A DNA stretch of 64,000 nt from Luidia sarsii (taxonomy: Eukaryota > Echinodermata > Asteroidea > Paxillosida > Luidiidae), in NCBI GenBank assembly GCA_949987565.1, contig OX465109.1, forward strand, positions 12,478,509 to 12,542,508, read 5' to 3'. This document shows positions 1 to 10,881 of the stretch, piece by piece (position 1 is the stretch's first letter; the number at the start of each line of letters is the position of its first letter). Both the position numbers and the translations under genes were made by a program. Under the pieces are notes generated by a model, which saw only the letters and a program-made list of their open reading frames with translations, searched no databases and was not told where the DNA came from.

Positions 1-600
1 ATACAGTGACGTATCATACAATTGCCAAGGGCCCGCCGGGTTTTATATGCACCACGGCTTACACCGTGACGCGCTCGTTGGCCAATCACTGACGATGCTT
101 ACATGAGGTCACGTGTGGTCCTATGAATATGCATGCGAGTCGCACGCATGCGATATAAAACAAATCTCCTTGATGGAGGTCCTTGCCTTGAAGAGTCTAC
201 CGCCAAAAGGGGCGGGAGTTGAAGACAGCCCTCCCATTGCCCTACTCTATTCAATCGATTGCGTGGAAACCCAGACTCGAGGTCCTTCGAGGGGCCTTCG
301 TCCGCGTTTCTACTGCGCAGCGAGCCAGTACTAATTGATCAGTCCATTAGCACATCCACTTTGTTCTCTCATTTTCATACAAAAGATTCTTTTGCACAGG
401 AAAGTCGTGTATTGGTCGGTCGGCTGGCATTCTATTCCTTCATGTGCATGTGGCTACAAGAACCTTTTATGCACGGCCTGCATTGCCTTGCTTTTCTCAG
501 CGCTGCTATATCTTGTCTTGTCCTGCCTTTCTCTGTCTCACCTTCCCTTGTATTTCACGCGTGGATGGCTGTGAAAAATGTGCGCTCCTTTCCCATCCTT
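1..600 (-). promoter_or_regulatory. Upstream promoter region of a further gene copy (E)
   Basis: The first bases match the sequence that starts inside the TATATATA box of the other copies (54160 onward). The window therefore opens just 5' of the transcription start of another copy lying to the left. Conserved elements here, shared with genes D, C and B, are a TGACGTATCA site (7-16), a second TATA-like motif read on the minus strand near 41-50, a CCAAT motif near 82, a CACGTG E-box near 110 and a GC-rich box near 205-222. Which of them bind proteins is not known. Confidence 0.6.
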
Positions 601-614
601 TTCCAGTATTGGAT

Positions 615-1019
615 TGCCCTGCCCTGCCCTGCCCTGCCCTGCCCTGCCCTGCCCTGCCCTACCCTGCCCTGCCCTGGCCAGGCCTGGCCTGGCCTGCCCT
701 TCCCTGCCCTGCCTTGCCCTGCCCTGCCCTGCCCTGCCATACCCTGCCCTGCCCTGCCCTGCCCTGCCCTGCCCTGCCCTGCCCTGCCCTACCCTGCCCT
801 GCCCTGCCCTGCCCTGGCCTGGCCTGGCCTGCCCTTCCCTGCCCTGCCTTGCCCTGCCCTGCCCTGCCCTGCCATACCCTGCCCTACCCTGCCCTTCCCT
901 GCGCTGCCCTGCCCTGCCCTACCCTGCCCTGCCCTGCCCTGCTCTGGCCTGCCCTGCGCTGCCCTGCCCTGCCCTGCCATGCCCTGCCGTGCCATGCCAT
1001 GCCATGCCATGCCATGCCA
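615..1019. repeat. (CCCTG)n pentanucleotide array, promoter-E copy
   Basis: Tandem CCCTG units with point variants (CCATG, CCCTA, CCCTT) fill this stretch. A longer period of about 140 bp is visible: a CTGGCCTGGCCTGCCCTTCC segment occurs near 680 and again near 820. The array drifts into CCATG units at its right end. The pentamer is open in several frames (CPALP on plus, GQGRA on minus), so the overlapping reading frames are not genes. The minus strand is (GGGCA)n, a pattern able to form G-quadruplexes. Confidence 0.95.
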
Positions 1020-1891
1020 ACTTTTGAGAGTAATTTAAAAAAAAGTTAATGCATGCATAAGCGACCTTGAGGTTTCCCTTTTTCGAGGGAACTTTTACAA
1101 ATTATCATTTTGTGCAAATACTTCCCACTAATTCTCAGTCTCATATCATACTCGTCATTTGATCGCATCCTGTTGCATATTTTATTTCGTCGTGCCAGAT
1201 ACATTTACTACACATTTTCAGACATTTCATATGATTTTTTGACCAAATCAAAATTCAAAAATGTCTATTATTATTGCAGTCTCCTACATTGATGGATATG
1301 ATCTAACCCCGAACTTACTTTAAACACCAAATTGAAAATTCATGATGTACATGTGCATGTACCAGTTTGGGTTTTATAGTCCTGCAGATAGGTTTAAATG
1401 GATACATATTGGAGTGAGAGAAATGAAGGGAGCATGGAATGAAGTAATAGATCTTGGCTTGTCAAATGCACATACAAATTGTGATTGTTTCTCCAATAAA
1501 GAATTGCATTGGAACTGATGATCATTGTGTCATTTGAATGAGTCTCTTTTTGAATGAGTCTCTTTTCGTTTCCTTTTCAATACCAAGTCTTATACGAAAA
1601 AAGAGTCTCCTTGGTAACTACTTACGCCAAATTTTGTTATCAGCAGTTATCGTGGTAACCATTAACCCTTACCACAGCAATTTTAATAGCAGTTAATTTT
1701 CCTTGATCGGTGATGATAAAGATGTCGCAATTTCATAAAATAGTATTCTTGAATTCTCGGCAAATAAATTAAAACGAGTGAACGGGCTTTAATGTGATTT
1801 AGCTGGAAGATATTCAAACTCGTCTGCTCTGATGTTTGTTGAGAATGGGTTTTGTGTCTACAGCCCATTTTGTCTGTGAAAGATGTTTGCG
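1020..1891. other. Intergenic flank, no gene seen
   Basis: This AT-rich sequence between the CCCTG array and the HCN-like terminal exon is conserved in the other units (20455-21201, 32833-33742, 55301-56161). A 16-bp direct duplication (GAATGAGTCTCTTTTT-like) sits near 1537-1565. Short reading frames differ between copies, and no splice-bounded exon was recognised. Confidence 0.6.
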
Positions 1892-1897
1892 TTTATT
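1892..1897 (-). other. Polyadenylation signal AATAAA
   Basis: AATAAA on the minus strand lies 14 bp past the stop of the HCN-like terminal exon. It occurs at the same place in the other units (21202-21207, 33743-33748, 56162-56167), which supports this as the original 3' end of the channel gene. Confidence 0.6.
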
Positions 1898-1910
1898 TCA
1901 AGGATGAATT

Positions 1911-2054
1911 CTAGTGGTCTGGTGATTCATCGGCGGAGAGATACTCGTCTTTGCACTCGGCAATCTTACGCAGTCGCTGCTGTGCAACGTCCGCCATTGT
2001 CTCACGCATGTCGGGATACTCCTTCAACACTGCGGAGAAATAATGTCCGTCCAC
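1911..2054 (-). pseudogene. HCN channel-like terminal exon (end of CNBD), unit D
   Basis: Read on minus after an AG acceptor (ACAAG in this copy, ACTAG in the others), the exon encodes 47 residues and a TAG stop. It begins VDGHYFSAVLKEYPDMRETM and continues DVAQQRLRKIAECK. This matches the end of the cyclic-nucleotide-binding domain of HCN channels, where a VD.F..VL.E.P.MR...... RL..I pattern forms the last helices. The exon is open in all four units and followed by AATAAA. The rest of the CNBD is not present nearby, so I call it a duplicated 3' fragment of an HCN gene. It could still be transcribed as the last exon of a shortened gene. Confidence 0.6.
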
Positions 2055-3202
2055 CTTGTATCAAATAATCCCTTCACATGCTGGACCTTCAAATAAAATT
2101 ATGACATATCTAGGCACTTTGTTTTTCATTATTCCTATGGCTACTATAGTAAATATCTTAATCAAAAGTTTACAACGTCATCTAGTAGCATACAAAGCCG
2201 CCTTAAATCTCTCATAGCCCATAGAGAGTAATTTGAAGCTGGGCCAATGATTCCGGAGAGGAGGATAGATATGTAGTCTATGGCTACGGCTTAAAGTTAC
2301 GCACGAGTCTATGGAAGTCGCAAACTGGCTGGTCAAGGCTTGAAAATACACACGAGTCTACGGAAGGCGCTTAATGGCGGCTGCAGCTAATACCAGTAGA
2401 CTCGTGTGGTATTTGGCTATGTCTTGAAAGTACACGAGAATCTTTAGAAGTCTCTATCCACCACTCTCCCTCTCTCTCCAAGTCTGTCCCTCCCTCCTAC
2501 TCCTCTCTTTTCAATTTTCTTCCTCCCCTCCCCTATCGCCACCTCTCTCTGCCTACCTCTCTCTCCCCTCCCATTTCTCTCAACCTCTCCCCTCTAATTC
2601 TCTATTCCACTTCTTTACCTCTGTCTCTCCACCTCTCTCCCTGCATCCCTCCTCTCACTTCACATGTCTCTTACTCACTTTGTTTAAGAGTCACAATGTC
2701 AAGGGTGCCATACTTAAATGACCAATGGCCAAACTAAGTCGAAGACAATAGGATAGGATGCATTTCGAGGTACGTGACCAGTCAGCAGTGACAATGATCG
2801 CCGTCTAGGTATAACGATATCATAAATCAGTCGTCTTTGATCGCCAAAACGAACTGCCGCTCATAGGAACACACCACATGCCCAGGGCGCCCTCGTAGTA
2901 TTCGCTCCCGCTCGTAGTCTTGTCCCGCAGGCTCTGTTAAGGTCTCAAATGCTTTTGCAAAAACCCAGCTTAGGCTCAGGCTCCGTCCCTACTTCCTTAT
3001 CCATTTTAAACAGACACAAACAAGGGCCGCTTGGCATCGGTTTTGAAGAAGAACAAGACTCCCAACCATTAACTTAAAGGAAGAACCAGGACTTGTGTTT
3101 TTAGGTTTGGGTTAACATTGCCTTAGCCGGGTATTGAAAAGGGTCCCATACCTCCATGTCTTATCTGCCCCGATAATGATGTCGGTGTGGAAAATACGGT
3201 AC
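2055..3202. other. Interval between the two HCN-like exons, unit D
   Basis: A complete HCN gene would have its C-linker and most of the CNBD here, but no intact exon for them was found. A possible eroded C-linker relic is described among the findings (about 2870-2933, minus). The rest is intron-like and includes the CTCCC-rich tract. Confidence 0.5.
2451..2660. repeat. CTCCC/CTCTC pyrimidine-rich tract, unit D
   Basis: This low-complexity pyrimidine-rich stretch recurs in the same place in the other units (21771-21970, 34311-34513, 56728-56934). It is not perfectly periodic. Confidence 0.8.
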
Positions 3203-3397
3203 CTTTTCGTTGTAAATGCGCCACGAGGCATCAATGGAGAGGAGCAGCGTGGCCATCTGACCGACGAAGAGGGCGTAGAAGGTGGCGCCTAGCATGATGC
3301 TGATGGTCGCTGCCCACATCTCCACCAGGTTCTGGGGCGTGTGCCGGCCGAAGCCGATGCCCAGCATGTGACAGATGGCCTTGAAGAAAGACCACGG
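3203..3397 (-). pseudogene. HCN channel pore/S6 exon, unit D
   Basis: This 195-bp minus exon (65 codons, phase 0 at both ends) lies between an AG acceptor and a GTACCG donor. It encodes the pore helix and selectivity filter (KAICHMLGIGFGRHTPQN), then the S6 segment (LGATFYALFVGQMATLLLS) and ends IDASWRIYNEK. The GFGR..P filter and the following S6 are diagnostic of the HCN/CNG superfamily, and HCN channels are the closest match I know. No exons for S1-S5 occur to the right, so the channel is not complete in the unit. It is probably the 3' part of an HCN gene carried along by the tandem duplication. Unit differences fall just after S6 (ASW, APC, ASG). Confidence 0.65.
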
Positions 3398-3580
3398 CTT
3401 TTAATCTGTGTCCCCACCGTCAAAGAGAAGCGTCATTGACATCAAACTTCATGGGGGGTATGACGTAAATCAAGGCAGAGACATGCCTCGCTGGGGGGGG
3501 GGGGGTGGCAGAGACAATCACGCACGCGTCACAGTGAGTTTCCTTCACGTTATCGGTGAGAAATATCGCCGTTTTGAGGA

Positions 3581-3922
3581 ATGACGACAAGGTGCGTGGC
3601 TGCTGGATGTAGCACAACTTCCAAGGATGGAGTAAGCCTTCATCTGTTTCCGGTTGAACGGAATCTTCGGAAGATCTGGACGGCCAAAGTCGAGGTTACC
3701 AGAGCAAAGTGGTTTAGGCCCAGTGAGTCTTCGGCCCTTCGTAGCGACCACTTCGAGCCACCGTGCTTTGTCACGTACCTAGACGTCCTGTGCGGCACGA
3801 CTATCGAGAGGTTTTTCTGGATTTCTCTGCTTTTATTTACGTCAGCGCCCTCATTTGGAGTTGCCGCGAAATTCAAACAGGGGGATTATTTTGGACAGCA
3901 AATTACCACACGTACACCATAA
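3581..3922 (+). pseudogene. THAP zinc-finger fragment, unit D
   Basis: The plus frame starts MTTRCVAAGCSTTSKDG and carries the THAP pattern: C-x4-C, a LHLFP block, two tryptophans (IW, KWF), and a terminal DHFEPPCF. A THAP domain binds zinc through C2CH. Here the third ligand, normally Cys in an LCS.HF motif, is Arg (ALRSDHF). The domain covers about the first 63 codons, and the tail after it resembles nothing known to me. It lies about 180 bp from the HCN pore exon on the opposite strand. THAP domains occur in cellular DNA-binding proteins and P-element-like transposases. With the lost ligand and no downstream exons it is probably a relic. Confidence 0.6.
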
Positions 3923-4213
3923 CCAATCATTCGTTTAAATTACATTTAATACACACCAATAAATGGATATTTCAAGTAAAAAACGATGTGAAAATGTGAC
4001 ACTGCATGATATGGTTCCTTTAACAATGGTCGCTCTGTTGGTTTTTCCAGGAAATGAAACTGAATCAACCATTTGCATTAACAAGCTGAAAGAAAAGAAA
4101 ATGTTGAAATGTTGATGTGATAGGCAGCCTTTCAAACTCCTGACCTCTCTGTGCAAACTTGGGGGCTTCCTAATTAGCTATGCACATTAACAGGAATTGC
4201 TGTAGCTAAGGAG

Positions 4214-4532
4214 ATGGGAGAGAGAGAGAGAGGGGGGATAGAGACAGAGAGAAGTAAATAGAGACAGAGAGAGGGGATAGCGACAGAGAGAGAGGGGGTA
4301 GAGATAAAAAAAGGGGATAGAGACAGATAGTGGGGATAAAGACAGAGAGATAAGAAACGGGTGGCAGATAGATACATACAGAGAAGAGGAGGGATAGAGA
4401 GGGAGAGAGTGGAACAAAGAGGAGGGAGACAGAGACAGACACAGAATGAGACAAAAAGGAGCGGGGAGAGAGAGGGGGTAAGAGAGGAGGATGAGAGAGA
4501 GGGGTATGGAGAGAGACAGAGTGAAGGAATAT
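4214..4532. repeat. (GA)n-rich microsatellite, unit D
   Basis: GAGA and GGGGATAGAGACAGAGAGA units repeat imperfectly. Minus-strand reading frames rich in Ser, Leu and Pro across it are artefacts of the array. Confidence 0.9.
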
Positions 4533-4533
4533 G

Positions 4534-4578
4534 TGCGGCAGATAATGGTTAAATGCGTCTGACTGGCGCCCAACGCAG
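4534..4578 (+). mobile_element. SINE fragment
   Basis: The 45 bp GCGGCAGATAATGGTTAAAT...GGCGCCCAACGCAG match the leader of the tRNA-like SINE seen complete at 42269-42441. The same fragment is at 23860-23903, 37594-37637 and 59672-59716. Confidence 0.45.
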
Positions 4579-4719
4579 TTATTTCGTCTTTGTCGAATCC
4601 GACATAATTTGTTTGTCGAAAACCAGCCAACATGAATAAAAAAAACTCCTAAAAAGTGATTTATCCCACCCGATTCCGGCATGCCCGTCTACAGTTATTA
4701 TTAGTTATAATTATGGCGG

Positions 4720-4954
4720 TTTTCGAAATGCAGGCTTGGGCTCGGGCTTAGGCTTCGGTCATATTTATCTTACTCGTTATGATATCACAGGCATGTAAAA
4801 ATAAGCGTTTGGCCCCAGTCTTGATGATAACCGGTACTCTGTACATGTCAAGCCAAATAAACTTCAAATTGGAAAACAAAACTCAATCTGGATTTACAGG
4901 TTTTGTCAGACGGAGACGAAGCCTGAGCCCGAGCCTAAGCCTTCATTTCGAAAA
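4720..4954. mobile_element. 235-bp inverted-repeat element (MITE-like), unit D
   Basis: A 37-bp left arm (4720-4756, starting TTTTCGAAATGCAGGCTTGG) is the near-perfect reverse complement of the right arm (4918-4954). The 161-bp interior has no convincing gene. No clear target-site duplication was seen. Short elements of this kind are usually non-autonomous DNA transposons, but the superfamily is unknown. Confidence 0.65.
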
Positions 4955-5306
4955 CGGGCTATGTCCGTGAGTTAAAACTACGTTAAAAGATCTAGGCTTG
5001 CGAGCGGCTTGGTCTTATCTGGCTCGTAACGTCATCCAAAAGATCCAAGGTAGGTTACGATTACTTAGCACGCAAGCACTTTTTTACAATTCACAATGAT
5101 CAGTCAAGCTTACAAAAGCGAAATATACCGACAATCTGCACAAATATTCAAGTATCTAATCCACAAAACTCTGTAATACTTTGCTGAGGAATACAGATTC
5201 ACTTCGTGCAATCCAAAGTAATACCAATAAAACACCAAACCAATCGTGTCGTGTATTTACCAATTACGTTCACTTGTTTGAAAATAACACTGCAAAGGTC
5301 TAATAG

Positions 5307-5366
5307 AAGTTTGCCGAAACAGCACAGCGAATTGACGGACAGATTGCAATATTGTTCTCGCAAAAG
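5307..5366 (+). pseudogene. Truncated remnant of a conserved plus-strand exon-like segment, unit D
   Basis: Only the first 60 bp of the segment that is full length at 38389-38613 remain. It begins after the same TAATAG acceptor-like motif (KFAETAQRIDGQIAIL) and stops at CGCAAAAG, where the rest including its GTAAGC donor is deleted. Confidence 0.4.
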
Positions 5367-5678
5367 GCTATTGTAAATATTCACAAGTTTGTTTTTATCG
5401 ATTGCAAGAATAAGTCCATTGAAAATTGTAAAACACTGCCATAAATGATATTCGTCTTTACAGGGCAAACAGTAAACGCGTATGCCTGATTTAAGTGCTG
5501 ATGAACATTTTTTAAGTGTGAAAGGCTTATGCTCAATTTCGATCATATGAATCTGCTTAATCGTGAAGTACGAAACGTCTATCTTCACTTGTTTAAAGCA
5601 AGATTGTCAATAAAATTTGCCTGATGCTTTAATATTTAATTAATATTAATAATAATCGGGCTTGTATCCGCATGATAT

Positions 5679-6022
5679 GTGACCTAAGATGGCTTAATGA
5701 GGCATCTACTCCAAAAGACCCTTACGAGTAAACAACGTCAAAAGTTAAAGTATGTCAAAATCAGATTAATTTTTTGTATATAAAAGTTTATGTATTAGAG
5801 AATCATCAGTCCGAAGACATTTGTCAAAAACTTGATGTAAATATTGAAAGATCGTGTAATTTGTGATTGTGTCTACGCGTACCATGCAATCACAGTCGGT
5901 GCACCGTGTGAATGACCTCAAACTTTAGAGCCGTTTATCCCGAAAAGTGGTTTGCGTGACTGCGCGTTGCCTCGTCCTATTTTTTGCGTCGTATAAAATA
6001 AGTGGATTTCGGCTACGTATGG
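5679..6022. repeat. Dispersed repeat R1, unit D
   Basis: This stretch of about 340 bp starts GTGACCTAAGATGGCTTAAT and ends near GGATTTCGGCTACGTATGG. Orthologous copies are in the other units. A diverged paralogous copy sits inside a unit-D-specific segment at 18383-18669, which shows that the family is dispersed. No coding frame was found. Confidence 0.55.
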
Positions 6023-6151
6023 AAAAAAAAAGATAAATGGTGATCCGGACGAATCCGTCACCAGTCCTTTCGCACGTATTGATGGCCCTAGTAGAAAAGT
6101 TTGCCTGCTATATACGTGCGTTGTTGTTTTTTACCCACCCTGCTTGGTAGT

Positions 6152-8119
6152 CTACCCAGTCGTGCAGCCGATTAGCTCCAGACGACCGCAGGGCGTGCCC
6201 GAGAACCCCCTGACTGTCAGTCGGATGATCTTGGCCGTCACCATGCTCCGGCCTGGCGACTGGAAAGAGACGAGCACTTGGCCTTCTGGAGGAAACACAC
6301 CGAAGTACAACTGCCAAGAAAAAAAAACCATTTTTTCAGTGAGATGAAATGTTCAAGGCCTGAAAATTGATAGAACGTAAAAAGCTTCCAGGCAGTCAGG
6401 CACACAGACACACAGACAGACATGCATACAGACAGACATAGAGACAGGCACACAGACAGGTACACAGACAGGCACACAGACAAACAGGAAGGCACGCACA
6501 TAGACACACAGACTGAAATGCAGGCAGGCAGGCACACAGAAAGACAGGCATATATGCAGACAGACAGACAAACAGACAGAAAGACAGACAGACAGAAAGA
6601 CAGGCATATATGCAGACAAGCAGACAGACAGACAGAAAGACAGACAGACAGAAAGACAGGCATATATGCAGACAGACAGACAGGCAGGCAGGCACGCAGG
6701 CAGGCAGTCAGGCAGGCAGGCAGGCAGGCACACAGAAAGACAGACATTATATTCAGACAGACAGACAGACAAAGACAGGCAGGCATGCAGTCAGTCAGGC
6801 AGGCAGGCACACAGACAGGCAGTCAGTCAGGCAGGAGGCAGGCAAACAGACAGACAGGCAGCCAGGCATACATACTGGCAGGAGGCAGAAAGGCAGACAT
6901 TCACACAGTCAGGCAGACAGTCAGGCAGGCAGGCAGGCAGGCATACAAACGGACTGACCGAGAGACCCCCTGATGAGAGACTCACAGTGAGACAAACAGC
7001 GACAGCAAAGTTCATCATATGAAACAAAGGGATAGAATAGACGCTTCTCTGATTCATTAAAAGTAATGTCAGCATCTTACTCAAGCGTCGATTTAAACTA
7101 ACGGTAACTGTTCAGGCCATAGGAAGGCTATAGAATACCGAGGTTGAAATCTACAGCACACCATGAAGGCTTGGACTCGGGCTTGGGATTAAATTTCTCT
7201 GACCCGTTAAACTTCCCCGGGTATGGAAGACCAAGCTGGGGGGGGGGGCTAAATGTTTCTTACGAATCGACTTCCCCCGGCCCTGTTGGTGACGTATAGG
7301 AAAATGCCGCCATCGGTCTCCTTGTATTGCACGGTGTAGCTGTTGATGTAGTTCATAGTGTCGCCGAACGGTAGCTGCGCTATCATGCCGTACAGGTCCA
7401 CGGGGGCGTCGAGGGCGATCTCTATCCAGTTGAAGCCAACCGCCCCGCTGGGGAACCAGGCAGAGTCTGGGAAGGAGGCGAGTCAGAAGCCATGGGAGTC
7501 AGACATGACATGATACTGATGAACTGGTGACCAGTGTAAAACCTGACACTCCCGGCGCTCAAATTCGAGTCTCCTACTTTCAAAAGGTTTAAGATTTAGA
7601 GTCTGCAGAGTTCGGCGTTATGTAAAATTAATGTGTGACTGGCTATGCAAAAAAGGCTCGTAAGTCAAAAGACGTATATTTCAATTCATACCCATAGTCA
7701 GTCAGAACATGAAATAATCTTTAATTGATGCAAATTTGCCATTTGTAGCACATTCCATTTCTGAGATAAAAGTGGTTAAGCGAGGCTCAAAAAAACCTTT
7801 TTTATAGACTTTTTGGGGGAAAATTAACGGATTCCCCAACTGATTATGAAAGAATGGACATCAATTGTACCAAAACGTCAAAAAAATATCCACAAAATCT
7901 GAAATTAAAAAAAAAAAATTATTTTGGGTGAAACAGCTGATTACACACAAAGTCATATGGGGCTTTTTTGTAGAGCAAGTTACATAGTAGACATCTCACC
8001 ACTGTTGAGTCGAGCCTTCACCACGGTGTCTGTTGTGAAGCGATCAACATCCAAAGTAGACAGCTGGTCATCACGGATGGCACCGCTCTCCATACCGAGG
8101 GGCTGGCAGCAGGGACAGT
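6152..8119 (-). CDS. Gene D, second F5/8C module (3 exons, terminal)
   Basis: Exons are 8000-8119, 7264-7466 and 6152-6310. The first starts [20 protein letters not shown], the classic F5/8C opening with a Cys and PLGMESG. The second has the AWFPSG and [16 protein letters not shown] core and [11 protein letters not shown]. The third has KIIRLTV and ends GRLELIGC, the closing R.EL.GC motif. The reading frame stops at TAG two codons after GCTT, before the position where the internal module has its GTGGGT donor. The donor sequence is still present downstream of the stop. Confidence 0.75.
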
Positions 8120-10844
8120 CTGCAGGGGGTTGGGAGGGCGCATGGCCAGAAAACCATGATTTCAGAGAGTGGATTTGGTAACATAGTATCATGATGGCCA
8201 AACTTTGAACCGAACAAAAATCCCCCAACACCTCTAAACTGCACACACAACACTACCAGTTGCCGTGCGTCTATCGCAGGGATTCGGTGCAAAGGTTTAT
8301 CAAGAAACAGCGCAATATTCAGGACGCAGACAGTGCTTCGAAAAGCATAGATCTCGAGAATGAAGCGCAGGTGCTTCAGGTCGTACTCACCAACGACGAC
8401 AAACTGAAATGAGCAGCTGGCTTTGTTGCCATCGGAGTCTGAGGCTATGCAGGTGACGTCTGTGATAGGCCCAGGTGGAAACAGATCTCCGTCCGCGATG
8501 ACATTCTCCCCGGAGTCCTTACACACGGTACTGACGAGACAGAGAGAGAAAGAGAGAGGTGGGGAGAGAAAATATGAGAGGTGGAGATAGAGGAGAGGGT
8601 GGAGATAGGAGAGAGAGGTGGAGAGAGAGAGGGAGAGGGACAGAAGAGGGAGATGGAGAGGGAGTGGGAGAGGGAGAGGGAGTGGAAGAGGGAGAGGGAG
8701 AGGGAGAGGGAGAGGGAGAGGGAGAGGGAGAGGGAGAGGGAGAGTGAGAGGGAGAGGGAGAGGGAGAGGGAGAGGGAGAGGGAGAGGGAGAGGGAGAGGG
8801 AGAGGGAGAGGGAGAGGGAGAGGGAGAGGGAGAGGGAGAGGGAGAGGGAGAGGGTTTTAATGGTTTAACACAAAAACTGTGGCAATCGTTTGACCTTTAC
8901 GAATGTTTTATAGGGCCTTTAATTGAAGCTAATGTAACATCACTTTCTGAATCTGTTACTTAGTTCGTTTTAGAGCTGTTGTAAAATACCGTACTTGTAT
9001 AAATATCCGTCTTCTGGGTCATTGGCCTGCGGTCGGTCGTACCACGTGACAGCGGCCTCGGTCATGTTGCCGTAGATGAACCCGCCGTAGTCATCGGGGC
9101 AGGTCAAGACCGGCGGTTCACCCACGGGAGGCTGGGGAGTCGTAGGGTCAGCGGCTGGAGAAAGGTCTAGGGACAGTGCCAAGGAGCATTCGATAGAGAG
9201 CATTCGATTATAGAGCTCAACACTATGGAACTGGTTACCCCTTCCCTGCCCCATTTCCTCACCAAGTGACCCCGATCACACGCTTTATTGGAGTAATAAC
9301 GTTATATCGATCCAGAGAAAGTAATCGAACGCAAGGGAAGATAGATATCTCCCGAGATTCCGGTTGAACCTGAATGTTGTGTGTATGTATCTACCATTAA
9401 TCCTGTCAGTGAATAAATATTGCATTCCGCCTTACAGCCTGTTGGTTTTTATACGGGATTTAAAGAGATGGTACACCAAGTGCAAAGCGTCGAATTTCTT
9501 GACATTTCCTTTTTTAGGGAGAAATTACTTACTCATCGTGAAAGTTGTAATGGTATCACACATTCCATGAATTTTTAAAAGCTCAAGATTCTGCCGTTTT
9601 CGAGAAAAGGGGAAAATTTATTGAATTTCAAACTCCGTGTAATTTTTGTATTACTGCACCGCGACCGCTAAAGGTTTTGGATTCTTGATTCATGACTTTT
9701 TCTCCTGGTGTCTTGAGCACATTTGGATACTTAATGTGTCCATATCGGACTGGCTTTTTGTTGAGTTGAGTTTTAACTGTACATATAAAATTTAATCAGA
9801 ACATATGATTTATCTTCTGGGAAACCTTATTCTATGGGCCTGGCACCTGGCAATTGGACCTTAGCAAAACTGTTCCCATTTTGTTTTTTAGAAATGCTAG
9901 CATATTTACAATTTCCAGATTTGCGTTTTTGCCCCGTTTAGGAGCATTAATTATCAGGCAGGTCGTGATCTCTAGACAAACTTTACCTTTAGTAAGTTAC
10001 TTCACCACTCGCGATACTAAGTACTTACTTGTACCAGCTTACTGGAAGTGCTTCTGATTACTTAGCGTTCGATGTACGAAAGTGGTATACCAAATGAATA
10101 AAAAATCACCCCATAGTCTACCGAATGAGGGCGCCATTTAGAATAAACGGTGATCCAGACGGATCCATCAGCAGTCACCGTTGCGATTTTGTTTCCCATT
10201 GTGTCATTGCGTCATTATATTGACGACGTGAGCAGAGACTAATATATATTCATTTTTAATACAATATTTACAAACAGTTACATTACAATGTAATGTTATT
10301 TGTCGCAAATAACCAGCATTTGCTCGGATATATTTGCATCTTCGCATATCGTGCAGTTCGACATTTTGTTTACTATGAGACAGTCACGAGTCTATTATGT
10401 ATTCACCGTGTATTGATCCGATACTAGTCTCAGATCAAGTCGCTAAAAGGTTAACAATTACCCTATCCCTCATGTATTAACAGCAATTGCAGAAACGTTT
10501 CCCTATTTGCTACAGGCCTCTATGCTGTGTACCCACCCTGCGTGGGAGTCTGGCCAGTCGTGCAGCCGATTAGCTCCAGACGACCGCAGGGCGTGCCCGA
10601 GAATCCCGTGACTGTCAGTCGGATGATCTTGGCCGTCACCATGGTCCGGCCTGGCGACTGGAAAGAGACGAGCACTTGGCCTTCTGGAGGATAAAACCCG
10701 AAGTTAAACTGCAAAGAAAACAGCAGAAAAGGACCGCGGTCTGTTGTTTAGTTTTTAAGTGAGATGAAAATAAAATAGAACGGAAAAAGCTTGCGGGCAT
10801 GCAGGCACGCAGGCAGGCACAGACAGACAGACAGACAGACAGAC

Positions 10845-10881
<37 letters not shown>

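Noticed and set aside
113..334. 73-codon plus ORF in each promoter region (MWSYEYACES...)
   Set aside because: It is conserved because the promoter is conserved. It is antisense to the gene's upstream region and contains the palindrome, E-box and GC box.
259..1049. Proline-rich CPALP and glycine-rich GQGRA ORFs
   Set aside because: They are translations of the CCCTG pentamer, open in nearly all frames at all four arrays.
5199..5588. 129-codon minus ORF in unit D
   Set aside because: It exists only because a deletion joined two segments. The other units do not keep the frame.
7980..8246. Minus ORF reading through the F5/8C exon into the introns
   Set aside because: Only the part between the GT/AG sites (8000-8119) is exon. 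The rest is intron translation.
8559..8868. (RE)n and (EG)n repeat ORFs
   Set aside because: They come from the GGGAGA array inside an intron.
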